Of a DNA stretch of 64,000 nt, positions 24,955 through 38,333 are shown one piece after another. The number at the start of each line of letters is the position of its first letter. The stretch's first letter is position 1. The stretch is from Glycine soja (Eukaryota > Streptophyta > Magnoliopsida > Fabales > Fabaceae). Location: the NCBI RefSeq assembly GCF_004193775.1, contig NC_041003.1, positions 47,916,111-47,980,110 of the forward strand, read 5' to 3'. The position numbers and the translations under genes were made by a program. The notes beneath the pieces are model-generated. The model searched no databases. It was not told where the DNA came from and worked only from the letters and a program-made list of their open reading frames with translations.

Positions 24955-26840
24955 ATGCTGAGGGAAGTGGGGTCCACGAGTGCAAACGTAATGACCGTGC
25001 TCCACCTTTACGAACCGAATCCCAAACCGTCTCAAACGTGATCGGATCTCAGCTCTCCACGTCACTAAACCACATCATCATCAAACGTCCGAGAGCGGGT
25101 AACATTACAAACTGTATAGAGCAGCACCGCAGAGTGCGTCATTTTTATTTTTTATTTTTTCTCTTCGCAATTCACTCATTCACTCACTCACTCACTCACT
25201 CACTCTCTCTCGCTGCTGCCATTATTAAAAGAGTGAAGAGAGAGCGAGTTATAGAACCATACTTCAAATCATTTTCATTCCATTTTCTTCTCTCTGCGCC
25301 TTCTTAGGGTTTGGGTTTCTGCTTGTGCTTCTGTCACTCATTCTGGTGAGGAAAACAGCCTACTCTTCTTACCTCACGGATTTCGCTTCGTTTTTTTTCT
25401 CTCTTGCTTTCATTGCTCTTTGTGATGATCACATGCTGCATTTGCTTTTTTCTGATTTTTTTCTTCCTTTTATTTCGTTCTCAGTGTTTGTTTCACCGTT
25501 TAATCGAGGCTTATTGTTGGTTTAGGGTTTTCTGCTTTTGGAAATGCTTCGCTGTTGTTCATGTCCTTTCGTCTTGTGATGTTTTGTTTTACTGCATGTG
25601 TTTCAGCTTTGATCGTCGTTTTTTGTGTGTTTATTTTGAAGAGAATATGTTTTCGTTGACTTCAAACTCGTTTTGCTTCCGACGCGAAGATTGTTTGCTA
25701 GAATTTTCAGACTGTTTTTTTGAGTTAATCCTTGCGTTTTCACTGGTTGTTATTTCGCCGTGACGTTTCTTTTTGCTTTTTTAAAAGTGTTAAATTTTTT
25801 TGAAGCGAAAACTCTGTTTGGTGTCATGGTGGCTCGAATCGGCGGCCACACTGAGTTTAATAAAATTAATTTTCACCGTCTTTATGATTTTTCCGTACCG
25901 ATGTTTTATGTATTTGCATTTTTAAATTTTGTTTAATTTTTTTTTGGAAAGCGGAAACTCTGTTTGCTCTGATGATGGTCAGAATCGGTGACCACACCTA
26001 CCTATTTTTGGGCATTTGTGTTCCGAAGTCAGATATTTGCTTCAGGGTGCCTGATTTTGCTGCCAGAGGAGCTTTTTTGTGTTTAGTTGTATTTGTTTTT
26101 TAATTTCGTTATTATTTGTATTTTTTTTAATTTGACTTGTTTTAACATTTTACGTCTTCCGTGCGTAGTATTTTGTTTACTGCACTTTTGTGTATTTTCT
26201 TTGCTTGCATTGGATGTGCTTACTTCTGTGTTGGTTTATTTGTATAAAATGCGTTTTGCTAGTTACTTGTTTGTTTCATCAATTTGAGTGAGAAATGTTA
26301 TTCTAGATTCTATATTATTGTATTTTATTTTGCTGCCATGATAGTTGTTCCTTTTTTGTTTTGTTGTATGAAAATGTTTTACTATATTATTTTTCCCTAA
26401 TTTCGCATAATTAGAGTTTATGTAGATAATCTAATAATATTTTAAATTTATTTTCTTCGTAGGTTTATAAACGCTTTTTGTTGTTTGTTTTCATAGTTTC
26501 ACCGCTTCCTATTCGAGTAATAAATATTACTCTAGATTTTTGTTTCCCTTCTCTTAAATTGATGTTCTTTTTTCGGTTTTATTTGCAAGATAGCTGTTCG
26601 TCCTTTTTTTTTATGAAAATTTGTTGTACCATAGCGTTTGGCGCATGCTTGGAGATACATGTAGACAATCTCAGAATATTTAGTTATTTTTTGAAATTTT
26701 TGTTTATAATTTTTGTTCAAAGGATTATGTGAACTTACTACTTATGCTGAGACACAATTTATTTAACAACTTTTCCTATATAGCTGACACTGCTTTTTAT
26801 AATTTGGATGTGGTGATTTAATACATGATCTATGCAGGAG
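24955..26840 (+). promoter_or_regulatory. AGO4 promoter, 5'UTR exon and 1.5-kb leader intron
   Basis: A noncoding exon ends at 25345 (CATTCTG|GTGAGG). The next acceptor is at 26836-26837 (TATGCAG|GAG), three bases before the ATG at 26841. The intron is T-rich with scattered short open frames that I attribute to low complexity. Long 5'UTR introns are common in plant housekeeping genes and can enhance expression. The transcription start, around 25130-25200, is inferred. Confidence 0.65.
25181..25204. repeat. (CACT)6 tetranucleotide repeat in the AGO4 leader
   Basis: Six tandem CACT units, followed by a short CT tract, lie in the inferred 5'UTR exon. Confidence 0.9.
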
Positions 26841-29800
26841 ATGGCTTCTTCGGGGCCAAATGGAACTGACAACGGGGATTCGTTGCCTCCCCCGCCTCCT
26901 GTTGTCCCATCAGATGTTGTACCTGTCAAAGCTGAGCTGGAGAAGAAGAAGGCTTTGCGGCTTCCAATAGCCAGGCGTGGCCTTGCTTCAAAAGGGACAA
27001 AGCTGCAACTTCTCACCAATCACTACAGGGTGAACGTTGCAAATACTGACGGGCATTTTTATCAGTATAGTGTATGTGCTTTTATTTTCACCTGCATTAT
27101 TTAATTCAGGTCTCTGTTTTACTTGGAATCATTTATTCAATGTTTATGTTTGTGCAGGTTGCTCTTTTTTATGATGATGGACGACCTGTGGAGGGTAAGG
27201 GTGTAGGGAGGAAGCTTCTGGACAGGGTGCATGAGACGTATGATTCTGAATTGAATGGGAAGGATTTTGCATATGATGGTGAGAAGACTCTGTTTACTCT
27301 TGGGTCTCTTGCTCGCAACAAGCTTGAGTTTACGGTCGTTTTGGAGGATATTATTGCTTCCAGGTTCAAATTCTGTGGTTGTTAATTCTTCAATTTGACT
27401 TGACTTAACTTTTTACTGTTTCAGCTTTGTAACTTTTTCTTCTTCTTTCTGTACCAATGTATGTACAGAAACAATGGAAACTGCAGCCCAGATGGCAATG
27501 GAGAACTGAATGAGAGTGACAAAAAGAGGATGAGGCGCCCTAATAGATCCAAGGCATTTAAAGTTGAGCTTAGCTATGCTTCAAAGATTCCATTGCAGGC
27601 CATTGCCAATGCTCTACGTGGACAGGAATCCGAGAATTATCAAGAAGCTATAAGAGTGCTTGATATCATTTTGAGGCAACATGCTGCTAAGCAGTGGGTG
27701 GATTATGTTTATTTCTTTTTTCTTCTATGATTATTAATAATAATATTATTGTATCAGCTTTCCTTAGTGTGCCTGTTATGTTGGAATATAAAATAATGTC
27801 ATTTTACAGAGGCTGTTTGCTTGTGAGGCAATCGTTCTTCCACAATGATCCCAAGAATTTTGCTGATGTAGGAGGAGGTGTACTTGGATGCAGGGGTTTC
27901 CATTCTAGCTTTAGAACTACACAAAGTGGACTGTCTTTGAACATAGGTTCGATCTGTTGTTTGCCCTGGACACTATATTGGTTCCTCATAATATTTCTTA
28001 ATTCTTTCTTACAATTTGTTTAGATGTCTCAACCACGATGATAATTACCCCTGGGCCTGTGGTGGACTTCCTAATATCCAATCAAAATGTGAGAGACCCC
28101 TTTTCACTTGACTGGGCCAAGGTAAAGCTAATTCAATGACCAATTGATCATAGTGCTTGATTAACTGTTATATACAATAATCTCATTTTTTATTTATTTT
28201 CTTGAACAGGCCAAGAGGACATTAAAAAATCTGAGGATTAAAGCGAGCCCATCTAATCAAGAATTCAAAATAACTGGGATTAGTGAACTCCCTTGCAAAG
28301 ATCAAACGTATGTCATTATCCTGCTTTTGTTCTTGATTATTAATTATTATCATTTTTAGAGATTTTTAATTACCAGGGTGGGGGTGTTGTAGGTTTACCT
28401 TGAAGAGAAAAGGTGGTGATGATGTTGCTGAGGAAGAAGTGACAGTATATGATTATTTTGTTAATATCCGCAAGATAGATCTTCGATATTCTGGGGATCT
28501 CCCATGTATTAACGTTGGAAAGCCAAAAAGGCCAACTTATATCCCTCTTGAGGTAGATTTGGTGCTTTATATTTTGTTTTAGTACTTTGAATTAGAAAGC
28601 TATTGATTCATCTTTGCTGCTTAATTACTTTTAATTTTTTATGCTTAGCTTTGCTCTTTGGTATCCCTGCAACGTTATACAAAAGCACTATCCACTCTTC
28701 AAAGGGCTTCATTGGTGGAGAAGTCCAGGCAGAAGCCACAGGAGAGGATGAGGGTTTTGACTGATGTAAGTGTCTTTTTGTCCAGTTTTGAATAATTGGA
28801 TTCTTGTATATTTTTCTGGGTTTACCTGATATTATTTCTATTATTGCAGGCACTTAAAAGTAGCAATTATGGTTCCGAACCAATGCTACGTAATTGTGGG
28901 ATCTCTATAAGCCCCAACTTTACTGAAGTTGAGGGTCGGGTTTTACAAGCTCCGCGGGTAAATTTCAAGTCATTATAATTGTGCATGTGCTTATTCTTTT
29001 TTATTTTGTTACCTTCATGTTGATGTTGATGAATATCGTAGTGGTGAATTGATTTTGTTAATATTGTGCCCAGAGAGGTGGGTTTAGATATTGCCTTGCT
29101 TTTGCACCAATTCTAATTGCTTTTTGTTGGCTGAATTATCAATGTTGTGTTCTGTAATTGCTTTCGAAACTGATTATTAAATTTGTGCATGTAGTTAAAA
29201 TTTGGTAATGGGGAAGACTTCAATCCTAGAAATGGGAGGTGGAACTTCAATAACAAGGTATGTCATTCTAATATTCAATTAATTTCATAAAAAAAGATTT
29301 GAATTTTCTAATAATTGAATTTTTTTTCTCCAGAAAATTGTCAAGCCAACTAAAATAGAAAGATGGGCTGTGGTTAACTTCTCTGCACGCTGTGATACAC
29401 GAGGGCTTGTGAGGGATCTCATTAAGTGTGGTGGAATGAAAGGAATTGTAAGTTATATAACTGCAGATTGACTCGGAAGCATAATAAATTTGCTGACTAT
29501 ATTTTTCTTAACTGCTATTGGTAGGTGATAGATCAGCCATTTGATGTGTTTGAAGAAAATGGTCAGTTTAGGCGTGCACCGCCTGTGGTTCGAGTAGAGA
29601 AGATGTTTGAATTGGTTCAGTCTAAACTTCCTGGGGCTCCTCAGTTTCTTCTTTGTCTGCTTCCTGAGAGGAAAAATTCTGATCTTTATGGTTAGTTATC
29701 TGATAATTTTTGTCTTTTGTTCACTCTTGTTTTCATGTAATTGTTTGAGTCCCCTTATTGATTAAAATTAACTGAACTTGGTAAGGTCCATGGAAGAAGA

Positions 29801-32800
29801 AGAATCTTGCTGAGTTTGGAATCGTGACTCAGTGTATAGCTCCGACCAGGGTCAATGACCAATATTTGACTAATGTTCTGTTGAAAATCAATGCTAAGGT
29901 ATGTTGTTTCTTGGGTTAGTTTTCTATTTTTTGGAATATAAATTACAAATCTTTTTTGTGCAGATTTCCAGGATTCATTATTGTGCCTTTCATTGAAATT
30001 TTTAATCTTTTGTAGCTTGGTGGCCTGAACTCAATACTAGGTGTTGAGCATTCTCCTTCTATTCCTATTGTTTCTAGAGCACCAACCATTATTATTGGCA
30101 TGGATGTGTCTCATGGTTCGCCAGGGCAAACAGATATTCCTTCAATTGCCGCGGTAATTTATTAGTGCTTGTTGTGTTTTTATATGTTGGGCATGTGTTT
30201 CAAACTCATGATTGTCTTAGTTTGAGTATACTTCCTGGTTATTGGAAGGAATGTTTTATGACTATCTGATAGTGTATGCTAATACGTAAATATGCAGGTG
30301 GTCAGCTCCCGAGAATGGCCACTAATATCAAAGTATAGGGCTAGCGTCCGTACCCAGTCTCCAAAGATGGAAATGATTGATAATTTGTTCAAGAAGGTTT
30401 CTGACAAGGAGGATGAAGGCATAATGAGGTTAATTTAATTTTGTATCAAATCATTGAATTGATCCTCCTAGTATATTTACGATATCATATTGGTATCAAT
30501 TTTGTCAACATTAATTTGGAATTTGGTTCTGTGAAATGATCAGAATTTGGTTTCTAAATTGATGTCAAATTATATATTGGATTAAGGTATAGTGCGTCCA
30601 ACAATATGATAAATCTACCAAGCATTTATTCGTTCTTTAAGTTTGTATACATGCTCTCGTGTGTTGTGCATTACCACTTTCCTTTGAAGTATTTCTTGCT
30701 ACATAATATTAAGTGAATTCAAATGAATGCCAGTTTAGTTGCAATTTATAAATTATAAACAGTATTTTATGGTACTTGTTTATTTTGTGGTCTGCATTTT
30801 CTGGAATTGGACAGTCATTGGTTTGTTGTATATCTGCAGGGAGCTTCTACTTGATTTCTATACAAGTTCTGGGAATAGAAAGCCCGATAATATAATCATA
30901 TTCAGGTTAACTTTTTTTCTCAAATTTTATTCTGTGAACTATGTACTATATTTTCTTTGTTTTTATAAATGTTGTTTAGTTGTTAATATATAGATATTGT
31001 AATGTTTGTTGTTCGTTTTTGTTTTTAACAATGTTTGATTAAATCTATTCTTGCAACATGTTATGTAATATCGTGGTGGTTAATATGTAAGACTGTTTGT
31101 GTAATATTTGTTTAGGTTAAAAAGTGCTTGCTTGATGCCTTTTTTAGTGTTTTCAATGATAAATTTGTAAGATACGATCATTATCATCTGTTTTAGGCTC
31201 AAATACTCTAGCTGCATTTTCCTAATTTAGTTTGCCTTTTTTTAACCCTTTCTCTTTTAATTGGATGTGCAATATTCAATATTTATTAACAATTTTAAAA
31301 GGATTCATATGCATTTAAGGTAATAGGATTTTTGTTGATTTCATCTGAGAATGTTATACCATGCAAAGCTCTTTTTATGTCACTAAGACAAATGTCAAAA
31401 GCTTATAGATTTAACCAATGCTTCTATTTAGTTTATGGTTTTATTATCACTTCAGAATGTTTGTCTGAATTTTTCTTCAGAATGTTTGTACTGAATTTTA
31501 TATATATTTCTTTTTTACTGAATTGTGTGTGTGTGTGTATTTATTTATTATGTCTTCAGTTGTTTTTATGTCTGTTATTTTGTTTGTTCTTACATATTTT
31601 TTTGTAACGAATCTTTTTAATATGTAAGTTTATTTTTGTTTGTTATTGTATTTGTTCTTTAATCATTGTACTGACCTTTTTTTGGCTGGATGTAGGGACG
31701 GTGTTAGTGAGTCCCAGTTCAATCAAGTTTTGAACATTGAACTTGATCAAATTATCGAGGTGCTTATTGATTGAGCTGATGAATTTAAAACATTAAATAT
31801 TTTTAGTGTTTTTGGTTGGGGTTAATACTGTCTTCTTTAATGTTAGGCTTGCAAGTTTTTAGATGAAAAGTGGAACCCCAAGTTTTTGGTGATTGTTGCT
31901 CAAAAGAACCATCATACTAAATTCTTTCAACCTGGAGCTCCTGACAATGTTCCTCCTGGTATTTGTCTTGTTTTATTTAGAATTTAACATCTTTTGATAA
32001 TTTCTGTTTTGTTATTTCTTAACCCTTTTTTATTTATTTTTGCAGGAACTGTAATTGATAACAAAATTTGCCATCCTCGGAATTATGATTTCTATATGTG
32101 TGCACATGCTGGAATGATTGTGAGTATCTGCTAAATTTTTTTTCTGTATTTTAATGTGGTTTTGGTTTTTCTATTTGTAGATCCATTATTGAGGCTCCTA
32201 TTCCTTGTTGATGTAAAGTGCACGAATGTTCTTTAAGACGCATGTACATTCGTTTTACTTGGTGAAATTGTTTTCAAATTGAATTCGAATGATTTTGGCT
32301 TCTTTCCTTCTTAATTAAATGTGTATGTATGTTCGTTCATTTGCATGTCTCTATTTTTTAGTATGTAAGTTTTATGGTCATCCTCGTCATTCATTTCATT
32401 TGGATGCTGTGTATTAAGAGATTAGGAAGCTACCCTTGGTAAGAGTTTCCATAAATGATGTGTCTTTGTCAGAACTTGCAATAACAGTCTTGTATTGTTT
32501 TGAAAAATTACTATTCAGGGTACTAGCAGGCCCACACACTACCATGTTCTGTTAGACGAGATTGGCTTTTCACCTGATGATCTACAAGAGCTTGTACATT
32601 CATTATCATATGTGTAAGTAGTAGTTGTGATCTATTTGATTGTTTTAGAATATTGCTTCTGCCAATCCTTGGCATGTAACGATATTGTCTTAAAATCATT
32701 TTGCTATTTGACAATAGGTATCAGAGGAGCACCACTGCCATTTCTGTCGGTAAGTTCTTACACAGCTTTTTTTTTTAACTGTTTATTTAGTGGTTTTTGT

Positions 32801-33024
32801 ATTCATAGAAATATATAGGGTCTCATTGGTGAAAAAAACTCATGTATGCAGTTGCTCCAATTTGCTATGCTCATCTGGCTGCTACTCAGATGGGTCAGTT
32901 TATGAAATTTGAAGACAAATCTGAGACATCTTCGAGTCATGGTGGTTCTGGTATGCCTGCTCCTCCCGTCCCTCAGTTGCCAAGATTGCAGGAAAATGTT
33001 TCGAGCTCAATGTTCTTTTGTTGA
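26841..33024 (+). CDS. AGO4: Argonaute, AGO4 clade (AGO4/AGO9 type), 906 aa, complete
   Basis: Twenty-two coding exons: 26841-27071, 27158-27363, 27469-27693, 27810-27946, 28024-28121, 28210-28307, 28393-28552, 28649-28765, 28850-28957, 29195-29257, 29334-29447, 29525-29690, 29786-29898, 30016-30153, 30298-30428, 30840-30905, 31696-31759, 31847-31958, 32046-32119, 32519-32613, 32718-32749, 32852-33024. They total 2721 nt in frame. A Pro-rich N-terminus ([17 protein letters not shown]) precedes the N, PAZ, MID and PIWI regions. The slicer tetrad appears intact: D642 ([10 protein letters not shown]), E683 (PKMEMID), D725 (IFRDGVSE) and H857 ([10 protein letters not shown]). The C-terminus is SSSMFFC. 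This clade binds 24-nt siRNAs and directs DNA methylation with Pol V transcripts. In Arabidopsis it split into AGO4, AGO6, AGO8 and AGO9. Sequence resembles AGO4 throughout, but AGO9 orthology by position is possible. Confidence 0.97.
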
Positions 33025-34430
33025 AGGATCTGTTGCAGTTCTAGGGATAGTGATAACTGATAACAGTGCTGTTTATAAGACTTCATAGGATAGTTTTTTT
33101 GTTTGAACCGTTGACTATGGGCGCCATTGGTAGTAGGAAAGGATTATTATACATGTAAAAAGGCATTTTGCTTATGCCTTTACATGTGTTTAGTCTTTAA
33201 CTATTTTGATACTGTTGCGAGCGAAGTCTTTCGCTATTTTGAAGATTGTTAAGGTTTATGTGATTCCTATGGCGCTCTTGATCATTTTCTATTTTAGTTG
33301 TGGTTTGCATGAATCAAAAGATTAAATGGGTATATTACTGTTCTTATTTACGGATAAAATCCATATTATAGACTCCTGATTGCAATGTGACCCGAGTAAA
33401 TAAGAATGTCTCAATTGTGTTTAAAATACGTGAATTTAACTTGGTTCTATTTTATTTATTTTTCCGCACTAAGTTATTTTCTTTTCTTCCTGGTGGTTTA
33501 AATCATATCGATAAAACTTGGGACTTTCTTATCCATAGACAGAAACTTTTCCCTCTCTATTTGAACCGAATGAGAAAGTGAAAGTAATTGTTCGATTTAG
33601 AAGTTTTATACAGTTTGACCAATGTTCATTTATGCTCCCCGATTTCTCAATATTCTATTATTCTTATTTTATTCTTGACTTTGTTTTCCGTTTCGTCCTT
33701 ATTTTTCACTTTGCCGAGTCCTCGTCATCATATCTAAACTGAAATATTAAGCTTAATTAAAACATTAAATTTATTATTTCAAATTTCATTATAAGAATAT
33801 AAATATTTTTATTATTTTTTAATTAATTTTTGAAGGTACTAAAATCAATATGAATTATATACTGACAAATACGAGTGACATTAATTCTTGAAAATGATAA
33901 ATATAGGTAACATTTCAAAAGAAAAATGATGATAGAATCTTTTGCATTTTCTCTAAATTTTAAAAGATTAATTTATTTTTATTTTTATAAAGAATAACTA
34001 ACAATGCATGTACCAGTACCATTGAGAAAAAATTGATGACGTGAACAACTACTTACATTGACATAAAATAGTTGGATAAAGTCAACCTTTAAAAAAATAA
34101 AAAAATACATTTAAAAAGAAGTTCAATTTATTTTGTAAAAAATTAAAAGTAATTCCTTAATTTTTCTTATTTATCTGTGCGATATATCTTTCCGTTTCGT
34201 TGAATTCTGATCCGTAAATAAACAACTAGGTACTACGTATTAAATAATAAGCATACTGTCTCCCAAGCTGCTCAAACGCCCACCAGCTGTTCGACTTAAG
34301 TCCATGCCACCAGTTACCTCAAGAAACCACATCTACCAGTCGTGAGAATATTTAAGTTGCACTTTACTTGATTTACAGTTAGTGGGGTATTACATCAGGG
34401 CTTTGTTTTGTTGATTTGAACCCTTGCAGC
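33025..34430. other. AGO4 3'UTR and spacer to the dehydratase gene
   Basis: The first 250-300 bases are probably the AGO4 3'UTR. The remainder is AT-rich and includes the promoter of the plus-strand dehydratase gene. No other gene is seen. Confidence 0.5.
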
Positions 34431-34438
34431 TTGCAAGA

Positions 34439-35811
34439 ATGCTCATAAGAATTTTACATTGTCACAAAGTCCATCCTCTGAGCCCTAGGTGCTTTACTTC
34501 TGCAACTCTTAATGTACTTATGTCTGGGGATGTATTGAGAAAAACAAGGGTTTATACTGAGGAAGATGTTCTCCAGTACTCCAAGGTGAGTTGTGATTCT
34601 AATCCTTTGCACACTGATTCTGCTGCTGCCAAAGATGTTGGATTTGAAGGTCCACTGGTACATGGGATGCTTGTGGCTTCTCTCTTTCCTCATATCATCT
34701 CATCACATTTTGTAAGTTTCATGCTAACCCTCTCTTTAAATTTTGATATGCCTCCTATGGAAATGAGATAGTTAACGTTCTCATCTCTATAAACTAAGTT
34801 AAAGTGAATAAACAGATAAATTAGGAGAGTTCTTTCTTTTTTCTTTTGATAGACTGAATTTTATACTTCTGTAGCATAGATTTTTACATGCAAAAGTTAG
34901 CTGGTGCTTTATGTAAGTAAAATTTATTCCACAGCCAACAGCTTTGGGGAAACCAAAGTTGATTCCGAGATCCAAATCACCCTGCCCCCATGAACATCCT
35001 TTCCATGGACTTGAGTATTAGGAACCTCTTAATGGAAAATTATGACATGAAATAGATTATCATAATATGAAGAAAACATAAGATGTGAAGTTGTAATCTC
35101 CACTGTGAGGAGTGTCAAATAAGGGCAAGCGGCCTTTCACTTGTTGCATAGACTAAAATGTGTCATGACTCATGAGAAGTAGAATGGGAGATACATGTAT
35201 ATGCTTAAATTTTACTATTTTTGTGAAAGACATGAAAATATGAATGCATGGATAAAAGACTTTAAGTTTTGTCAATTTAAGTATTAACATGGGTTCTACT
35301 GCTTGCATGATTGGTACTAATCATTAAATTTGATCAACTTGAATAAAGGACTTAAGTGCTTGACAAATGATGTAAATTGAGTCAATAATATGAAGTCTCT
35401 CATTCAATTATTCCTATTTTTTGTGATAACTTTCTTGAATCCCTTTTCTTCCCTTGCCCTTCACTTTTCTAATATCATGGATAATTGCAGCCAGGAGCTG
35501 TGTATGTATCTCAAAGCTTGAATTTTAAGTTCCCAGTGTATATTGGAGATCAAATTATTGGTGAAGTGCAAGCAACTAATCTGAGAGAAAATAAAAATCG
35601 ATATTTGTAAGCTTAGTCCTGGTGTTATAATTATGCATTCTTTTTTAAACAAGGAGTAATTTTGTTTCTAAACGAATGTTTCTCAATGCTATTCAGTGCA
35701 AAGTTTAAGACAAGGTGCGTCAAGAATGGTGACCTTCTTGTCATTGATGGTGAGGCTGTGGCTTTGTTACCAACCTTGACTGTAGAACAGATTCAACACG
35801 AGAAGCGGTAA
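34439..35811 (+). CDS. Mitochondrial MaoC-like hydroxyacyl-thioester dehydratase (HTD2 type), 167 aa
   Basis: Three exons, 34439-34711, 35491-35606 and 35697-35811, join in frame to 167 aa. The N-terminus (MLIRILHCHKVHPLSPRCF) is basic and lacks acidic residues, fitting a mitochondrial presequence. The hot-dog fold hydratase motif is present as YSKVSCDSNPLHTDSAAA, keeping the catalytic Asp53 and His58. It is followed by GPLVHGMLVASLFP, PGAVYVSQSLNFKFPVYIGD and the terminal VIDGEAVALLPTL. Family members act as 3-hydroxyacyl-ACP dehydratase in mitochondrial fatty acid synthesis, which supplies octanoyl-ACP for lipoate. The cysteine in CD replaces the more usual GD of the motif. It is convergent with the neighbouring nodulin-like gene. 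Two decayed copies of exons 2-3 lie at 39.6-40.8 and 41.2-42.8 kb, so this is the only functional copy here. Confidence 0.92.
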
Positions 35812-36651
35812 AAGATATTCATTGTTCTTGACTGTTAATCGCAAATACCTTTTCAAAGGCAATGTTGGGCATAAAAGTAATATGTTTGTTGTTTTGTGTT
35901 TTAATGAATAGTGATTGGGGGTTCTAAATTGTGATCCCCTCCCCTGAACACAAAGACAGACAGTTGACACCAAAAAGTTTTTGTTCTCTTTGTTATTCTG
36001 ATGTTGTTGCTGAACAGTTATGCTTGATCTTTTTTGTGTGCCTTTTGATCATATTACGCAAAGGGTCACTTGATGCACTGAGCTCCGAATCAAGGGATAT
36101 CTTATTGATAATTTTTTTGGCTTTTCCTGCCATCTAATACTATTGGTTTTGGAGGAAATGTTTAATGTATTAATAAGTTAGATTTACTTTGTTTCGTGCC
36201 GATACGGTTTCTCTATATTTTGTATTGGCAACTGCCTCGCATGAAACCCAAAAATATGGTCCCTTATTGATCCTGTTGTTCTTCTCTATATATGATTAAT
36301 TTAAGTCTACATTTGCAGTAGCTATTTACACAAAACTAATGGAAAATTTGCCTTGTTGGTAACTTTTAAGTGTATCACATGATCCAACATTTTTGGTTTG
36401 TCAAAAAAGAAAAAATCATTAAAATTAGTTCATGATAAACTATCTCCCTTCCCCTTTTTTTCGTTTTCTCAAGTAAACAATGTTTGGCATTACAATGATG
36501 GTGGGAGAGTGAAATTTGAACTAGGCCAACCAATTTACTAATAAATTTAAAAGATACCTTGAACTCCATTGCTTAACTTACCATCACAAAGTAAAATCAA
36601 TAAAACAATTACAACTGGTGCTATAGTACACATACCTATAGTCTACCATTT
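35812..36651. other. Convergent 3' region of the dehydratase and nodulin-like genes
   Basis: About 840 bp tail-to-tail spacer presumably holding both 3'UTRs. It is one of three related copies; counterparts lie at about 40330-40830 and 41650-43100. The block near 36195-36270 (GCAACTGCCTCGCATGAAAC) recurs at about 40745 and 42683. Confidence 0.7.
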
Positions 36652-38333
36652 CTAGTAACTGATGTTAATTGAAGAGATGCTCCACATCAAGACAAAGATG
36701 AACTCCAAAAGTTTTTGGTTGACTTGAATGCCGTCTGAAGCACAACCACTTTTTGGCGAACTTGCTTGAGCACCACCTTTTGGTGAAGTGGCTGGATTGG
36801 GTGCAGAAACACCTTCAGTAACAGATATAGCAACCTTCATCCCATGCCAACAATAGCCTCCTCCACTTAAGAAGTAGTAGGTCTTGAATTCTGTTAGATG
36901 AAACACGTCTCTTCCTGCACCCCTTGATATGTTTTGAACAAATCCTGTGTCCACGCAGTTCTCATAACCAGTCTTGTTCACCTCTAGTACATTATACTCG
37001 TTTCTATCGTATCCAAAGTCTTGCAAGCACATCATTAAGTCTTAATCAAAAGATAAAGTAAACTAATCTACATTAATAAATTAATCTACAATTACATGTG
37101 CCTTTTTAATGACCTTGACTCCTTTTTCTCCCTTCTGTATTCCTTACTCAAAAGTTGTACATGGGGAAAAAAGTAAATTTGAGTGAAGACATACATAAAA
37201 CGTGATCATAGTAATTTATTAGTGGAGTGTGATTTATTGCGCTTTGAGATGGTTTAAGAGAAAAAAAAGTTATGTATTGAAAGTTAGTATAAAAAAAAAA
37301 TTTACATGTCAATCAATTATAAACTATCATGTATCACAAGTTTATTGACTTTTATAAATTTATTTTAAAAGTTATATTAACGGTAATTTATGATTGAATG
37401 ATAGTGCAGTGCATCAAGTTAAATTCTCTACCTAACCTTTTTACTTTCTTTATTCTTATGAGTTGTGTTGTCTTTAAAATGTGATGAGGAAACTGAAAAC
37501 ATGTCTCTTGATTTGTTAGATTAATTTTTTCTATTCTATACATATTCAAGTATTTGAATCAAGATAATCACATTTGTCATTTTAAATTAAACCTAAACAA
37601 AGAAACAGTGCTAAGTCATAAATTATTTATCATGCCATGTGTAGGGTTCATCAGAAAGGGGTGGATAGAATTGCATAGTAGCCTTAAAAAACAATGAAAA
37701 ACGTGTTCTTAAAATTTAAAAGCAAAAAAAGGCTAGAATATTCAAATTTTGTTTTTTGTATAAAATATTTAAGACTAACTTTTTAAATAAGTAAATTCTT
37801 TACTTTAAATATATTTAAATTTCCATGTACACTTGGGATAATTGAGGATAAGAATTAAAAAATATATAAAAACAGATAACAAAAAAATGATTGAGCAAAA
37901 ACATTGAAAAAGAATGGTATGGAAAAAGGTTAGATTGATAAGGGTTAAAATCATAAATGATAATTGAAAGAAAAATAATCTCTAACACGCTTCATTGAAG
38001 GGTATTGAAATTAAGAAATTTTAGTGTTGTGTAATGATTTAGGTTCTTGTACATATAAACTTGGATAAAGGTTATATTCTTGTCACTCCACTCCATTATT
38101 AACCATTCTAACCATTTACTTTGCACAAGAGAAAATGAAACATTTAAAAAAGAAAAGAAAAAAAATAAGGAGGAAATCTTACAAAGCCAATCTTCCAAAT
38201 GGAAGTGCTCATGACTTGACCATTCTGTCAAGTTAACATTAGGTCCCCAACTAGACTTGTCCCCACCAACGTAGTGAAGCTCTGATTTAGCCATGTTTGC
38301 CAGCACCATGGTCATCATCATCATCAACACCAT
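36652..38333 (-). CDS. Early nodulin-like (phytocyanin-fold) GPI protein, copy 1, 172 aa
   Basis: Two exons, 38333-38183 and 37019-36652, join in frame to 172 aa. A short signal peptide (MVLMMMMTMVLANMAKSE) precedes the phytocyanin-like domain: LHYVGGDKSSWGPNVNLTEW, HFHLEDWLYFGYDRNEYNVL, YENCVDTGFVQNISRGAGRD and YYFLSGGGYCWHGMKVAISV. A short Pro/Ser region (APNPATSPKGGAQASSPKSG) and a hydrophobic tail suggest GPI anchoring at the plasma membrane or apoplast. Copper binding is unlikely: the usual His-Cys-His-Met set is reduced to Met. This is the pattern of early nodulin-like/lamin-like proteins, whose biochemical role is uncertain. The single intron interrupts the domain as usual. Relative to copy 2, one base is missing in the leader A-run, so the ATG used lies further downstream and the signal peptide is shorter. 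Confidence 0.9.

Noticed and set aside
25038..26732. Several Phe/Leu-rich plus-strand frames of 60-119 codons before AGO4
   Set aside because: They fall in the T-rich leader exon and intron of AGO4. Composition alone explains them and no domain is recognisable.
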